64,000 nucleotides of DNA. Source: Rhodopirellula sp. Lineage in GTDB: Bacteria; Planctomycetota; Planctomycetia; Pirellulales; Thermoguttaceae. Of this stretch, positions 37,995 to 46,934 are shown in pieces. The notes beneath the pieces were generated by a model that was given only the letters and a program-made list of their open reading frames with translations, was not told the DNA's origin and made no database searches. A program made the translations under genes and the position numbers. The DNA is taken from positions 1 through 64,000 of the forward strand of contig JAAYEH010000059.1 of assembly GCA_012728855.1 (NCBI GenBank), in the 5' to 3' direction. Positions within the stretch are counted from its first letter, which is position 1. Every line of letters begins with the position of its first letter.

Positions 37995-39476
37995 ATGCCC
38001 TATCTCCTCTCCCTCGACGCCGGAACGACCTCGCTCAAAGCCGTGCTCTTCGACACGGAGGGCCGCCAGGTCGCCTCGCATCTGGAAGAATACGAGCTGT
38101 TCAAGCCCTCGCCCGATATCGTCGAATTGGATCCGCAGGTCTACTGGCAGTCGGCCACGGCTTCCATCCGTGCGGTGATCGAGGCCAGTAGGGTCGCTGC
38201 CGGCGACATCGTGGCGATCGGCGTCACCAGCCAGGGGGAAACGCTCACCGTCGTCGACGGCCACGGCGAACCGCTGCGGCCGTCGATCGTCTGGCTGGAT
38301 AATCGCAGTCGCGAGGAGGCCGAAGCGATGGACCGCGAGTTCAGCCCCAACGATGTCTATCGCGTCACCGGCCAGCCCGAAATGATTCCCACCTGGACGG
38401 CGACGCGGATCCTCTGGTTGCGCCGAAACGAGCCGGAAGTGTTCCGGCGGGCGCACAAGTACCTGATGGTGGAAGACTATCTGATCCATCGACTCACCGG
38501 CCGTTACGCCACGGATCGCGCCCTCTGTCCCTCGACGCTTTACTACGATCTGACGACGGGCCAGTGGTGGCCGGAAATGCTGGGGTATCTCGGCATTGAC
38601 GAAGCGCAACTGCCCGCATTGAAGGACTCCGCTGAAATCGCCGGAGAAGTCAGCGAAGAGGCGGCCCGCCAGACCGGTTTGCGGCGGGGCACGGTGGTCA
38701 CCACGGCGCCGATCGACCAGGTTGCCGGGGCCGTGGGCGCCGGCAACCTCGAGCCGGGCGTGATCACCGAGACCACCGGCGCCGCCTTGGCGATTTGCGC
38801 CACGCTCGATGAGCCGGCCTACGATCCTCAGCGCCGCATCGGACTGTACGCACACGCGGTTCGTGGCCGCTACGTCCTTCTGCCGTGGATCCCGACCGCC
38901 GGCATGGTTCTGCGGTGGTTCCGTGATGAATTGGGAGGCGGCATGGATTACAACCGGCTTGCCGAAGAGGCCCGTGCCGTCGCGGCGGGCTCAGACGGAC
39001 TGATTGTCCTGCCGCACCTCAGCGGCGCCGGATCGCCCGAGCCGGATCCGCGGGTGAAAGGGGTCTTCTGGGGGCTGACGCTGGGACATCATCGCGGCCA
39101 TTTCGTGCGGGCGATTATGGAGTCGATCGCCTACGTCCTTCGCAGCAACCTCCTGGCGTTGGAAGACCTGGGAATGGAGATTCGCGAGGTCCGTTCGCTG
39201 GGCGGCGCCGCCCGCAGCGACCTCTGGCTGCAGATCAAGGCCGATGTCTGCCGCAAGGATCTGCTGGTGATGGCCTGCGACGAGGCGGCGTCGCTGGGCG
39301 TGGCCATGCTCGCCTCGGTGGCGGCCGGCGTCCATGCCGATTTGGAGGCGGCCAAGCAAGCGATGGTCGCGGTTCGCACGCGCACCCCCTTTGATCCGTC
39401 GGCCGCGGCCGGGTACGATGCGTGCTATCGGCGTTACGCCGATCTCTATCGGCACATCAAAGGACTATTTGAGTGA
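37995..39476 (+). CDS. FGGY-family carbohydrate kinase (xylulokinase-like)
   Basis: A 493-aa sugar kinase. It has the N-terminal phosphate motif LSLDAGTTSLKAVLFDTEGR, the substrate region GVTSQGETLTVVDGHGEPLRPSIVWLDNRS, and C-terminal ATP-site motifs (TETTGAALAI, SLGGAARSDLWLQIKADV). It would phosphorylate the ketose made by the preceding isomerase. The exact sugar (xylulose, fuculose, ribulose) cannot be decided. A strong hairpin with a T run follows it. Confidence 0.87.
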   Translation: MPYLLSLDAGTTSLKAVLFDTEGRQVASHLEEYELFKPSPDIVELDPQVYWQSATASIRAVIEASRVAAGDIVAIGVTSQGETLTVVDGHGEPLRPSIVWLDNRSREEAEAMDREFSPNDVYRVTGQPEMIPTWTATRILWLRRNEPEVFRRAHKYLMVEDYLIHRLTGRYATDRALCPSTLYYDLTTGQWWPEMLGYLGIDEAQLPALKDSAEIAGEVSEEAARQTGLRRGTVVTTAPIDQVAGAVGAGNLEPGVITETTGAALAICATLDEPAYDPQRRIGLYAHAVRGRYVLLPWIPTAGMVLRWFRDELGGGMDYNRLAEEARAVAAGSDGLIVLPHLSGAGSPEPDPRVKGVFWGLTLGHHRGHFVRAIMESIAYVLRSNLLALEDLGMEIREVRSLGGAARSDLWLQIKADVCRKDLLVMACDEAASLGVAMLASVAAGVHADLEAAKQAMVAVRTRTPFDPSAAAGYDACYRRYADLYRHIKGLFE

Positions 39477-39486
39477 GCACGAGCAA

Positions 39487-39561
39487 GCAGCCCGGCTGCT
39501 ACCATCAGGCCAGACGATGGTGCAACCACCGACGGAAGGCGAACAGCCGGGCTGCTTTTTT
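39487..39561 (+). terminator. long hairpin followed by TTTTTT (CAGCCCGGCTGC family)
   Basis: GCAGCCCGGCTG (39487-39498) pairs with CAGCCGGGCTGC (39544-39555), followed by six T. A second stem, ACCATC/GATGGT, lies inside. It looks like a rho-independent terminator after the FGGY kinase, though the next gene follows within 50 nt. Confidence 0.65.
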
Positions 39562-39608
39562 CGCCTGTCGTTTAAGGACCGTATAGATCGTTTTGCAAGG
39601 AGTCTCGT

Positions 39609-40790
39609 ATGAACACGGTGAATGTCGCTCTGATCGGCCAGGGATTCATGGGGCGTTCGCATTCCAACGCCTGGGGGCAGGTGGCGAAGTTCTTCAAGCC
39701 GCCGCTGAAGCCGATAATGCATACGGTTTTCGGCCAACCGGAAGAGAATCCGCGGGTATTTGCCGACAATTGGGGCTGGAAAAACGCATCGACCGATTGG
39801 GAAAGCCTCGTCCGCTCCCCGGACATCGGGCTGGTCGATGTCGTCACGCCCACCTACATGCACGCGCCGGTCGCGATGGCGGCGGTCAAGGCGGGAAAAC
39901 ATTGCGCGTGCGAGAAGCCGGTCGATGCCACCCTCCAAGGCGCCCGTGAGATGGCCGAAGCGGCCAAGGCGGCGGGCGTGAAGACGTTCGTCTGGTACAA
40001 CTACCGTCGCGTCCCGGCCGTGGGGCTGGCCCACCGGTTGGTTCGAGACGGCGCCCTGGGCCAAATCCGGCACGTGCGGGCCACGTACCTGCAGGACTGG
40101 GCGGGCGAATCGACGCCGCTGATGTGGCGATTCACCAAAGAACTGTGCGGCTCCGGGGCCCACGGCGATTTGAACGCGCATATCGTCGACATGACCCGCT
40201 TCGTCACCGGCCAGGAGATCACCGAAGTGGTCGGCGCGGTGGCCGAGACGTTCATCAAACGCCGCAAGCTGTTGCGAGGCGTGGCGGCGGGGCAGATCAC
40301 CGCCGGGCTGCAATCGTCCGACGAGGAAGGAGACGTCACCGTCGACGACACCCTTCTCTTCCTCGCCCGCTTCTCCGGCGGAGCCGTGGCCAGCTTCGAG
40401 GCCGCCCGGCAGGCCACCGGCAATCAGAATCGCAACACCTTTGAAATCAACGGCACGAAGGGGGCGTTGAAGTTCGACTTCGAGCGCATGAACGAGTTGG
40501 AGTTCTACGACGCCACGCGGCCTCGCGCCGTGCAGGGCTGGACGACGATCATGTGTACCCACGGTGGCGACCACCCCTACGTGGCCAACTGGTGGCCCGA
40601 CGCCCACATTATCGGCTACGAGCACGGCTTTACGAACCAGGCTTTCGACGTCCTCAAAGTGATCGCCGGCGAGGAGCCGACGCTGCCGATTCCCGACTTC
40701 GCCGACGCGTATCAGACCCAGCGGGTGCTCGAGGCGGCCATGATCTCGGCTGAGGAAAGGCACGCCGTGAAGATCGCCGATGTGAAGTAG
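39609..40790 (+). CDS. Gfo/Idh/MocA family oxidoreductase (cytoplasmic)
   Basis: A 393-aa NAD(P)-dependent sugar dehydrogenase-like protein without a signal peptide. The Rossmann start is VNVALIGQGFMGRSHSNAW, the family motif is CACEKPVDATLQGA, and the C-terminal domain has GSGAHGDLNAHIVDMTRF with the usual His/Asp catalytic positions. It follows the isomerase and kinase genes in the same direction and may feed or branch the same sugar pathway. A terminator-like hairpin between them may lower its expression. Confidence 0.88.
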   Translation: MNTVNVALIGQGFMGRSHSNAWGQVAKFFKPPLKPIMHTVFGQPEENPRVFADNWGWKNASTDWESLVRSPDIGLVDVVTPTYMHAPVAMAAVKAGKHCACEKPVDATLQGAREMAEAAKAAGVKTFVWYNYRRVPAVGLAHRLVRDGALGQIRHVRATYLQDWAGESTPLMWRFTKELCGSGAHGDLNAHIVDMTRFVTGQEITEVVGAVAETFIKRRKLLRGVAAGQITAGLQSSDEEGDVTVDDTLLFLARFSGGAVASFEAARQATGNQNRNTFEINGTKGALKFDFERMNELEFYDATRPRAVQGWTTIMCTHGGDHPYVANWWPDAHIIGYEHGFTNQAFDVLKVIAGEEPTLPIPDFADAYQTQRVLEAAMISAEERHAVKIADVK

Positions 40791-40800
40791 GACCGTGGCA

Positions 40801-40836
40801 CACCAGCCCGGCTGCTTCCTCGCAGCCGGGCTGGTG
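40801..40836. terminator. perfect 15-bp hairpin after the Gfo/Idh gene
   Basis: CACCAGCCCGGCTGC pairs exactly with GCAGCCGGGCTGGTG around 6 nt. It lies between convergent genes and belongs to the same hairpin family; no T run follows. Confidence 0.6.
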
Positions 40837-40871
40837 GAAGCTTCCCTGGACGCGCCGTGCGAGTTGTCATC

Positions 40872-41567
40872 TCACGATCTTGAGCGGCGTAGCTCCTCGC
40901 GGAGACGGGCCAGTTCCGCTTCGGCGGCACGCCGCGCTTCGGCCTCAGCCTCCCGCCCCGCTTCCGCAACCCGCCTGGCCTCTTCCGAACGTTGCCAGGC
41001 CTCTTCGTCTGTCAGCAGACGTTCGCCGGTGTCCAGGCGACAAAGCACAAGATGCTGGTCTCGCACCTCCAGCCGCATCGCCAGTTGCTCGCTCACCAGC
41101 GATCCCTGCGGATCCGGTGCCACGGGTTCGTACTGCTCACCTGCCGCCCGATAGCCCTGCAGCGGCGGATCGAGGTAGTCCTGCGTCGGATCAAACAGGT
41201 AATACTCGGGCACCCGCAGTTGCCGGTAGAGATCCGGCTTCTTGGTCGCATCGGTCTTCTTGGTTTTCCGCGACGTGACCTCGATGATCACGTCCGGCAC
41301 CTTCCGCTCCACCCACACCTTGTAGACCCGACGGGGATGCGGCTCGATCTGGTTGACCACGAAGACGTCGGGCACAACGAACTTTTTCGGGTTTCCCTGC
41401 TCGTAGTACAAGAGCAGGTTTCCGGAGACGTAGACCTTTCCCCCCGCGTAGAACCGTTGCAGCGAGTGAATCAGGCGGAACATTTCTTCGCGGTGTAGAT
41501 CCGTTTCGCCCGTCGGTTTTCCGTCGGATTCGGGATAGTAGACTGACGTGAAAGGGATGACCGACAT
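40872..41567 (-). CDS. Uma2-family putative endonuclease with charged helical tail
   Basis: A protein of about 231 aa. The Uma2/DUF820 domain (PD-(D/E)xK fold) shows VVPDVFVVNQ and PDVIIEVTSRKTKKTD, which supply the Asp and ExK-type residues, and LYRQLRVPEYYLFDP. The last 50 residues are a Glu/Arg/Ala-rich coiled coil (EEARRVAEAGREAEAEARR). Its biological role is unknown; such genes are scattered in planctomycetes and cyanobacteria. ATG 41567 has GAGG 8 nt upstream. Confidence 0.8.
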   Translation of the reverse strand: MSVIPFTSVYYPESDGKPTGETDLHREEMFRLIHSLQRFYAGGKVYVSGNLLLYYEQGNPKKFVVPDVFVVNQIEPHPRRVYKVWVERKVPDVIIEVTSRKTKKTDATKKPDLYRQLRVPEYYLFDPTQDYLDPPLQGYRAAGEQYEPVAPDPQGSLVSEQLAMRLEVRDQHLVLCRLDTGERLLTDEEAWQRSEEARRVAEAGREAEAEARRAAEAELARLREELRRSRS

Positions 41568-41733
41568 GCCTGCCACCTCATTGTCGCACGGACCGACGCA
41601 CTGCCCGATCGGCAGAACCGATCCGATCGGCTATCTCTAGTATATCCGGGGAGTAGGGCCTCGCCAACCGCAAGAAGGCAGATTGTATTGAGAAGATCTT
41701 TTCGATCCCGAAGGCAATTTGCGAGCCCGGCAA

Positions 41734-42960
41734 CTACATCGAGTATTGTGGGATTTTCATCGTTTCGCCGTCTTTCATCGCCGACAGGTGGGCGTAATAG
41801 CCGGGAACGGTCATATTCAGCGCGTCGATCACGTCGACGGCCGGTTTGCGGCCACGAAGAATGGCGTCGATGAAATCGTCGCCGAGGTAGCCGTGCGAGC
41901 CGCCGTGTCCGCCCGGCTGGACCCCCGGCGGCAAGGCGTATTTCTGGATCTGCAGGCCGCTGTCGATCGCCTCATCGTAACGCTTCTTGCCCGTGGCGTC
42001 GCCGACAAAGGTCTTGTTGAACCCGGCATACTCGCCCCGAATCCGGCCCGCTTCCAGGTATTCGCCCTGCGAAGAACAGATGATCATCCGCGAGAGCCCT
42101 CCCTCCGCCGTGCGGAACAGTCCAACTTCCGACCTGAAGACGTTGCCAATCGCGTTGGGGGTCCGCTTCGATTCGTCGAAGTGCGGAGTGCCCTGGCACG
42201 ACACGTCTAGAAGAGGCCGATGAGTCACTCCCACATAGTAGGCCGTGGCGTGCGTCGGATACCACATCGGGCACCCTTTCTTTCGCCAGTCCTTGTAGGA
42301 GCCGATCGAGGGTGCGCCCAATGAGTGAGGATGGCAGTACTCCCCCTCGGAATAGACGATGCGGCCGAACACGCCGGCGGCAAAGAGCTTCTCCATCGCG
42401 TAGAGGTCGTCGTGAAAGCGGGATGTCTCGAACATCGCGTAGACCAGCCCGTTGTTCTTCTTGCAGCACGCAAGCAGAGCCTCGGCGTCTTCGATGTCGC
42501 CGCGGAAAGCCGGAACCGCCGTGGCGACGTGTTTGCCATGCTCCATGCAGAGGATGGCGTGCTTCGCATGGGCGGGAGCGTCGGTGGCGCAATAGATAGC
42601 CTCGATCGAATCGTCCTTGACCATCTCTTCCAGCGATGGGTAGGTCTTCTCGCATTTCGCCTGCCGGGCCATATCGGCACAGCGGTCTGGGAACAAATCG
42701 CTGACTGCAACCAGCTCGACGTTGGGATGATGCTGGAGATCAAAGGCCAGGCCGAATCGGCAGACTCCGTGGCCGACGATGCCCAGCCGGATCTTGCGGT
42801 CGCTGAAGGGCCTCCACTGCCTGGTCCGATCGTAGTCGGTCTTGGTCTGGTCGAATCCGGGAATCACCTCGGCCGCCGAAGCGGAATTCAGCAAGGAACT
42901 TCCCCCTGCAACAGCCGCGGCGGAAGCAGCCAGGAATGATCGGCGGGAAACGTTTGCCAT
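41734..42960 (-). CDS. Tat-exported Gfo/Idh/MocA family oxidoreductase
   Basis: A 408-aa protein with a twin-arginine leader (SRRSFLAASAAAVAGGSS), then a Rossmann domain (IRLGIVGHGVCRFGLAFDLQ) and the characteristic HGKHVATAVPAF segment. At that position the usual EKP motif is AVP, so the catalytic Lys equivalent is missing or moved. The C-terminal part contains GGHGGSHGYLGDDFIDAIL. It probably binds a sugar-like substrate outside the cytoplasm. ATG 42960 follows GGAGC; the ORF extension to 43053 is not needed. Confidence 0.83.
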   Translation of the reverse strand: MANVSRRSFLAASAAAVAGGSSLLNSASAAEVIPGFDQTKTDYDRTRQWRPFSDRKIRLGIVGHGVCRFGLAFDLQHHPNVELVAVSDLFPDRCADMARQAKCEKTYPSLEEMVKDDSIEAIYCATDAPAHAKHAILCMEHGKHVATAVPAFRGDIEDAEALLACCKKNNGLVYAMFETSRFHDDLYAMEKLFAAGVFGRIVYSEGEYCHPHSLGAPSIGSYKDWRKKGCPMWYPTHATAYYVGVTHRPLLDVSCQGTPHFDESKRTPNAIGNVFRSEVGLFRTAEGGLSRMIICSSQGEYLEAGRIRGEYAGFNKTFVGDATGKKRYDEAIDSGLQIQKYALPPGVQPGGHGGSHGYLGDDFIDAILRGRKPAVDVIDALNMTVPGYYAHLSAMKDGETMKIPQYSM

Positions 42961-43134
42961 GGTGGGATGCTCCTGTACAACAAGACCTGCGACCTGAATC
43001 CATCTTGTCGCATTCTCTGATGTGCGACGGGCGAATGCAAACCTGATCGGCACTAAAACAGGCAGTTTTGGTTTGAAGGAGTTGCCGTCGCTGCGAGAGT
43101 GCGAACAACGAGGCCTCGCCGCAAAGGCTACGAA

Positions 43135-43392
43135 CTACCGGTATGAGATTTCCTCTAAACACCCGGCAAGACAGCCAGGCGCCGGGTCGGACAGATACGA
43201 AAACAGGTCCGCGCTGTTCAGGATAAACCGGATCTTCTTGTCGGTCTCGCGCTGTGCCTCGGGCAGTTCAGCGGTCTTCCAGGTGAGTACGTGCCGGACC
43301 GCATCGGCCGTGAACGGGAGGCAATCGTCGCGACTGAATCCCGGAATGACCCGGTTCTGTGTGTCGAGGAGTTCGGCGAGGACATACCCGCC
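43135..43392 (-). pseudogene. C-terminal remnant of a secreted planctomycete protein
   Basis: The minus frame from 43392 reads GGYVLAELLDTQNRVIPGFS, then RDDCLPFTADAVRHVLTWK and KIRFILNSADLFSYL. This matches the beta-rich C-terminal module typical of planctomycete glycosidase-like or hypothetical exported proteins (VIPGFSRDDC...LRF.L..A.L). An in-frame TAG lies immediately upstream, next to the ABC permease stop, so only this tail survives. Confidence 0.5.
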
Positions 43393-43395
43393 CTA

Positions 43396-46300
43396 TCACT
43401 CGCCGCGCAGCGAAGATAGCAACGGCGCCGACAGTACGGCACGGACGGCTGCCAGTCCGGCGACAAGCCCGACCGCGAGAACTGCCAGCAGCGTAGCCGC
43501 CATCGACATCCACGGTATCGAAGCGCTGCCGGAAACGATATGGGGCAGAAGCGCAACCAGCGCCGCCAGACCGCCGACCGCCAGGCCGCCGATCAACAGG
43601 GCGCCGTTCTCCAACAGAACCAGCCAGGCAAGCGTTCGGCGGCGAAAACCGGTAGCCCGCAGCAAGGCCAGTTCTCCGCGTCGCTCCAGCACGTTGCGGA
43701 GTTCCACCGCTGCCAGGCCCAGCGTTCCCAGCAGCAGCCCAAGCCCGCCGAGGCTCTGGAAGGTGGAGAGATAGGTGTTCTGCACCGCCAGAAACCGACC
43801 CAGCCGCCGGCCGGTCGTCTCCACTCGAACGCCGAAGTCTCCGAGCGTCTCGTTCAGAGCCGCCGTGATCTCATCGGTTTGCAGAGGATCGGTCTCGACC
43901 AGAAAGAAACGGTATCCGTTCGTGTCGGGAAAGAACCGCAGCAGTGCGGCTTCGCTGATGAGCAGATCGCCCTGGAAAATGCCGTTGTTGAGCAGCCCCA
44001 CGACCACCAGGCGGATCGTTCCGCCATAACCGTCGCTCACGTCGAACGTTTCGCCCACCCCGTTCCAAAGTTGCAGGGCGTACATCGCCGTGTTTTTCTC
44101 GATGACGACCGGCACACGCGGCGGACCATTGGCGTCGGCAGGCAATTCTCTCTCCAGCAGTAGCCAGGGATTGGCGCGCTCGTCGGCCCTTTCCGCGCCG
44201 GAACTTGCCCAATCGAATCCGCCTCGTTCGATCATCGGCCGCGGCACGCCGAGGATGCGCGGTTGCTGCGGCCTGTAAAGGTTCAGGCAACTGGCGTCGT
44301 CCCCCGCTTTCACCCGCAACGGCACGATCCGGGCCGACTGCAGCAAGGCCGATTTTTCGTCCCCAATGCCCAGTTCCGCCCGCCCCGCGGCGGTGTTGAG
44401 ATCCTGGTAGACCGACTGCGAAGTTTCCGCGACGAGAGCAAAACCGCCGTCGCCACTGGACCGTTGCGGCGCGCGGCCGAGCGGGTCGAGGTGAAAGGCG
44501 CCCATGGCGAGGATCAGAAAGCAGGCCGCCGCCACCAGTCCGATGCTCAGCGCGCTTCGTCCGGGGTGACGCGCCGCGTTGCGGACGGCCAAACGCGGTA
44601 GATTTCCGCGGCCCCTGGCCACGGCCGGCCCCGTTGCCCCGCTGCGCAATCGGGCCCAGACGAGCATCAGCAACGCCGCCAGAACCAGGCTGCCGGTCCC
44701 AAAGAACGCGCCCGCACGAGCATCCTCGCTCATCCAAACGGCCGCAAGGCCGATGCCGACCGCCACCAGCAGAACGAGCGCGGCCGACCACGTCCACCAC
44801 CGCGAAGTTCTTGTTGCCAGTCCAGTCCCGACGCCGCCGCGGCTCGCCAGAAGAGTCGCGGCGGAAGCCTTGCGGGTCTGCCGCACCGCCCACAGAATCG
44901 TCCCGCCCGAAATCACGATTCCACTGACGTAGCCCAATGCCAGACTCAACGGGCTGACATAGAGATCGACGAACGGCACGACCACCGCTCCGACCCACCA
45001 GGTTTTCAGCCCGACAATCATCAAAGCCGCGTAACCGAGGCCCGCGATAACACCCAGCACACTGGCCAACGACGCCACGATCAAGCCTTCGCTCGCCAGA
45101 CTGCCGGCCACCGACCGCGAGCGAAATCCCAGCGCTAGCAGAGTACCCACCTCCGCCGCTCGCTGATCGATCCCCAGGCGGAACAGGAGGGCGACCAGCA
45201 ACATCGCCGCCAGAATGATAAAGAAGCTGAGCATGAGGAAGAGCACGTTGAACGGCGTCGCTCCGGCGGAGGCTTCCAGCCCTTGTCGTTTGACGGGCTG
45301 GAAGAGGAAACCGCCGACCGCGGCAGGGATCTCGAGCCGGTCGGCAAGCGCGGCCGCATCGAGCCCGTCGCCGGCCGCCACCTGCAACGAGGTTGTCCGG
45401 CCAAAACGGCTCTGCCAGAGCTTTCGGCCCGCGGCGAGCGACACGAAGGCTTTGGGCGTCGCGCGATGCTCTTCCCAGTACTTTTCGTCTTTGTCGCGTA
45501 TCCTCGCGGCCTCGAACGGGAAGGGGGGATCCCACTGGGACATGGAGAGTTGATCGGTTACGCCGGGCACCTCCGGCGTCAGCCCCGGGTCGGCAGCCGC
45601 GCCCTTCAAGGCGGCAATCGCCGACACACGAAAACGACCGCTCTGCTCGCGCACGCGGCCGTCGTGGGTTTCCGGTTCAAACCACCGCATCGTCACGACG
45701 TCGCCGGGCCGAGCGCCAAGATCCTCGGCGGCCCATGCATTGAGCACGATTTCGCCGGATGCCGGAGTGACGATCGGGTCGCCCTGCGTCGCCGCAAATG
45801 GGCCGAACGGTGGCTTGGCGATCAAGTCGACGGCGGCGACCGTCGAGTAGGGGGTCGCGCGGCCCTGGAATTCGATCGCGTTGGCAAGGTAAGTGAAAAC
45901 GGGCCGCACCAGGAAACCTCGCAACGACGCCTCGATCGCCTCGACGAGTCGCGGTTGAAGAATCAGTCGATCGCTGGTAATGTCGAAGTATCCGTGCGAA
46001 GATTTTTTCACGCGGATGCCATAATCGGCCGCACGCGGCCGAAGGAGTTCTTGGAGAAAACGATCCGCCTCGGGCGGCGGCGTGGTTGCGTCTCTTCCCG
46101 CGACAAGGATCGCGTCGGCCCGGCCCGGCTCGTCCAGACGGTTGGCGAGCCAGTCCAGCGAGACATAGGCGTTCAGGGGCGCCTGCTGGTTGGGCCGCAA
46201 TGAAAAGCGGCCAAGCCCATCGGCCGGTATCACCGCTCGCACGATGACCGGCTGCGACTCGATCGTCTCGGACTTGCGGCCCAGCGAGCTTTCCGCCGGC

Positions 46301-46797
46301 ACCGACACGGCCCGAGGCAGTCGCACGAGGATGCGATCGCCGACCGTGACGCCGAGGCTCGTTGCCAGCGGTTGGTTCAGCACCACCTCGCGCCCCCGGA
46401 GCGGCCCGGCCGCCCATTGACCCCCGAGATTCCAGAATCGCTCATCGCATCCCACCAGAGTGACCTCAGTTACCCGCCGTGCCGGCGTGCTGCGGGGGGG
46501 CTCGGCGCTGGCTGTAAGGAGGATCACCGGAACCGCGGCGGCAAACCGCTGGGAGAAAGCCGGCTGCGAGGCCAGCTCGTCGGCCAGTTCGGCGCGGAAG
46601 AAGCGGTCGGTGGCCAGGACATAGTCGACCGGCCCCAGACGGTCCAAAGTCAGGTGACGAAGGCTTCCCCGCATCGAATCGCCCACCAGCAGCGCGCCGG
46701 TGAGCACCGCGGTTCCGGCGATCACGCCGATCGCCACGGCCGCATGCATCCGGCGGTAGTGCAGAAGCGAAAGCAGTATCAGGCGTAGTCGGGTCAT
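43396..46797 (-). CDS. large FtsX/MacB-type ABC transporter permease
   Basis: A 1133-aa membrane protein with an N-terminal membrane helix (MHAAVAIGVIAGTAVLTGALLVG) and a large extracytoplasmic region of about 450 residues. A central membrane block follows (FNVLFLMLSFFIILAAMLLVALLF and subsequent helices), then a second soluble region and a C-terminal set of FtsX-type helices (LGGLGLLLGTLGLAAVELRNVL...). The two-block topology is that of LolC/E-like or MacB-like permeases. It probably works with the ATPase encoded just upstream to extract or export lipoproteins or peptides. Confidence 0.83.
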   Translation of the reverse strand: MTRLRLILLSLLHYRRMHAAVAIGVIAGTAVLTGALLVGDSMRGSLRHLTLDRLGPVDYVLATDRFFRAELADELASQPAFSQRFAAAVPVILLTASAEPPRSTPARRVTEVTLVGCDERFWNLGGQWAAGPLRGREVVLNQPLATSLGVTVGDRILVRLPRAVSVPAESSLGRKSETIESQPVIVRAVIPADGLGRFSLRPNQQAPLNAYVSLDWLANRLDEPGRADAILVAGRDATTPPPEADRFLQELLRPRAADYGIRVKKSSHGYFDITSDRLILQPRLVEAIEASLRGFLVRPVFTYLANAIEFQGRATPYSTVAAVDLIAKPPFGPFAATQGDPIVTPASGEIVLNAWAAEDLGARPGDVVTMRWFEPETHDGRVREQSGRFRVSAIAALKGAAADPGLTPEVPGVTDQLSMSQWDPPFPFEAARIRDKDEKYWEEHRATPKAFVSLAAGRKLWQSRFGRTTSLQVAAGDGLDAAALADRLEIPAAVGGFLFQPVKRQGLEASAGATPFNVLFLMLSFFIILAAMLLVALLFRLGIDQRAAEVGTLLALGFRSRSVAGSLASEGLIVASLASVLGVIAGLGYAALMIVGLKTWWVGAVVVPFVDLYVSPLSLALGYVSGIVISGGTILWAVRQTRKASAATLLASRGGVGTGLATRTSRWWTWSAALVLLVAVGIGLAAVWMSEDARAGAFFGTGSLVLAALLMLVWARLRSGATGPAVARGRGNLPRLAVRNAARHPGRSALSIGLVAAACFLILAMGAFHLDPLGRAPQRSSGDGGFALVAETSQSVYQDLNTAAGRAELGIGDEKSALLQSARIVPLRVKAGDDASCLNLYRPQQPRILGVPRPMIERGGFDWASSGAERADERANPWLLLERELPADANGPPRVPVVIEKNTAMYALQLWNGVGETFDVSDGYGGTIRLVVVGLLNNGIFQGDLLISEAALLRFFPDTNGYRFFLVETDPLQTDEITAALNETLGDFGVRVETTGRRLGRFLAVQNTYLSTFQSLGGLGLLLGTLGLAAVELRNVLERRGELALLRATGFRRRTLAWLVLLENGALLIGGLAVGGLAALVALLPHIVSGSASIPWMSMAATLLAVLAVGLVAGLAAVRAVLSAPLLSSLRGE

Positions 46798-46834
46798 GCG
46801 GACGGAATATCAAAGCGATGGGTGCGTCTAAACC

Positions 46835-46934
46835 GAGACTGCTGAAAAAGGGGACTGGCTCTGCAACATCTTGTACCTGTTTTCAAGCCAAACCACGAAA
46901 AGTTGCCGTGCCTGTCCCCTTTTTCAGCAGTCTC
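46835..46934. repeat. 100-bp hairpin element between ABC genes
   Basis: GAGACTGCTGAAAAAGGGGACTGGC (46835-46859) and the inverse of 46910-46934 match at 24 of 25 positions. The inner part carries the GGGGACTGGCTC / GTGCCTGTCCCC core seen at 8870. It overlaps the ATPase stop codon and separates ATPase and permease. Confidence 0.8.

Noticed and set aside
36495-38855. 786-aa minus-strand ORF
   Set aside because: Antisense of the isomerase and kinase genes, which carry family motifs.
43871-45535. 554-aa minus-strand ORF
   Set aside because: Out-of-frame shadow of the ABC permease; Arg/Gly-rich without hydrophobic helices.
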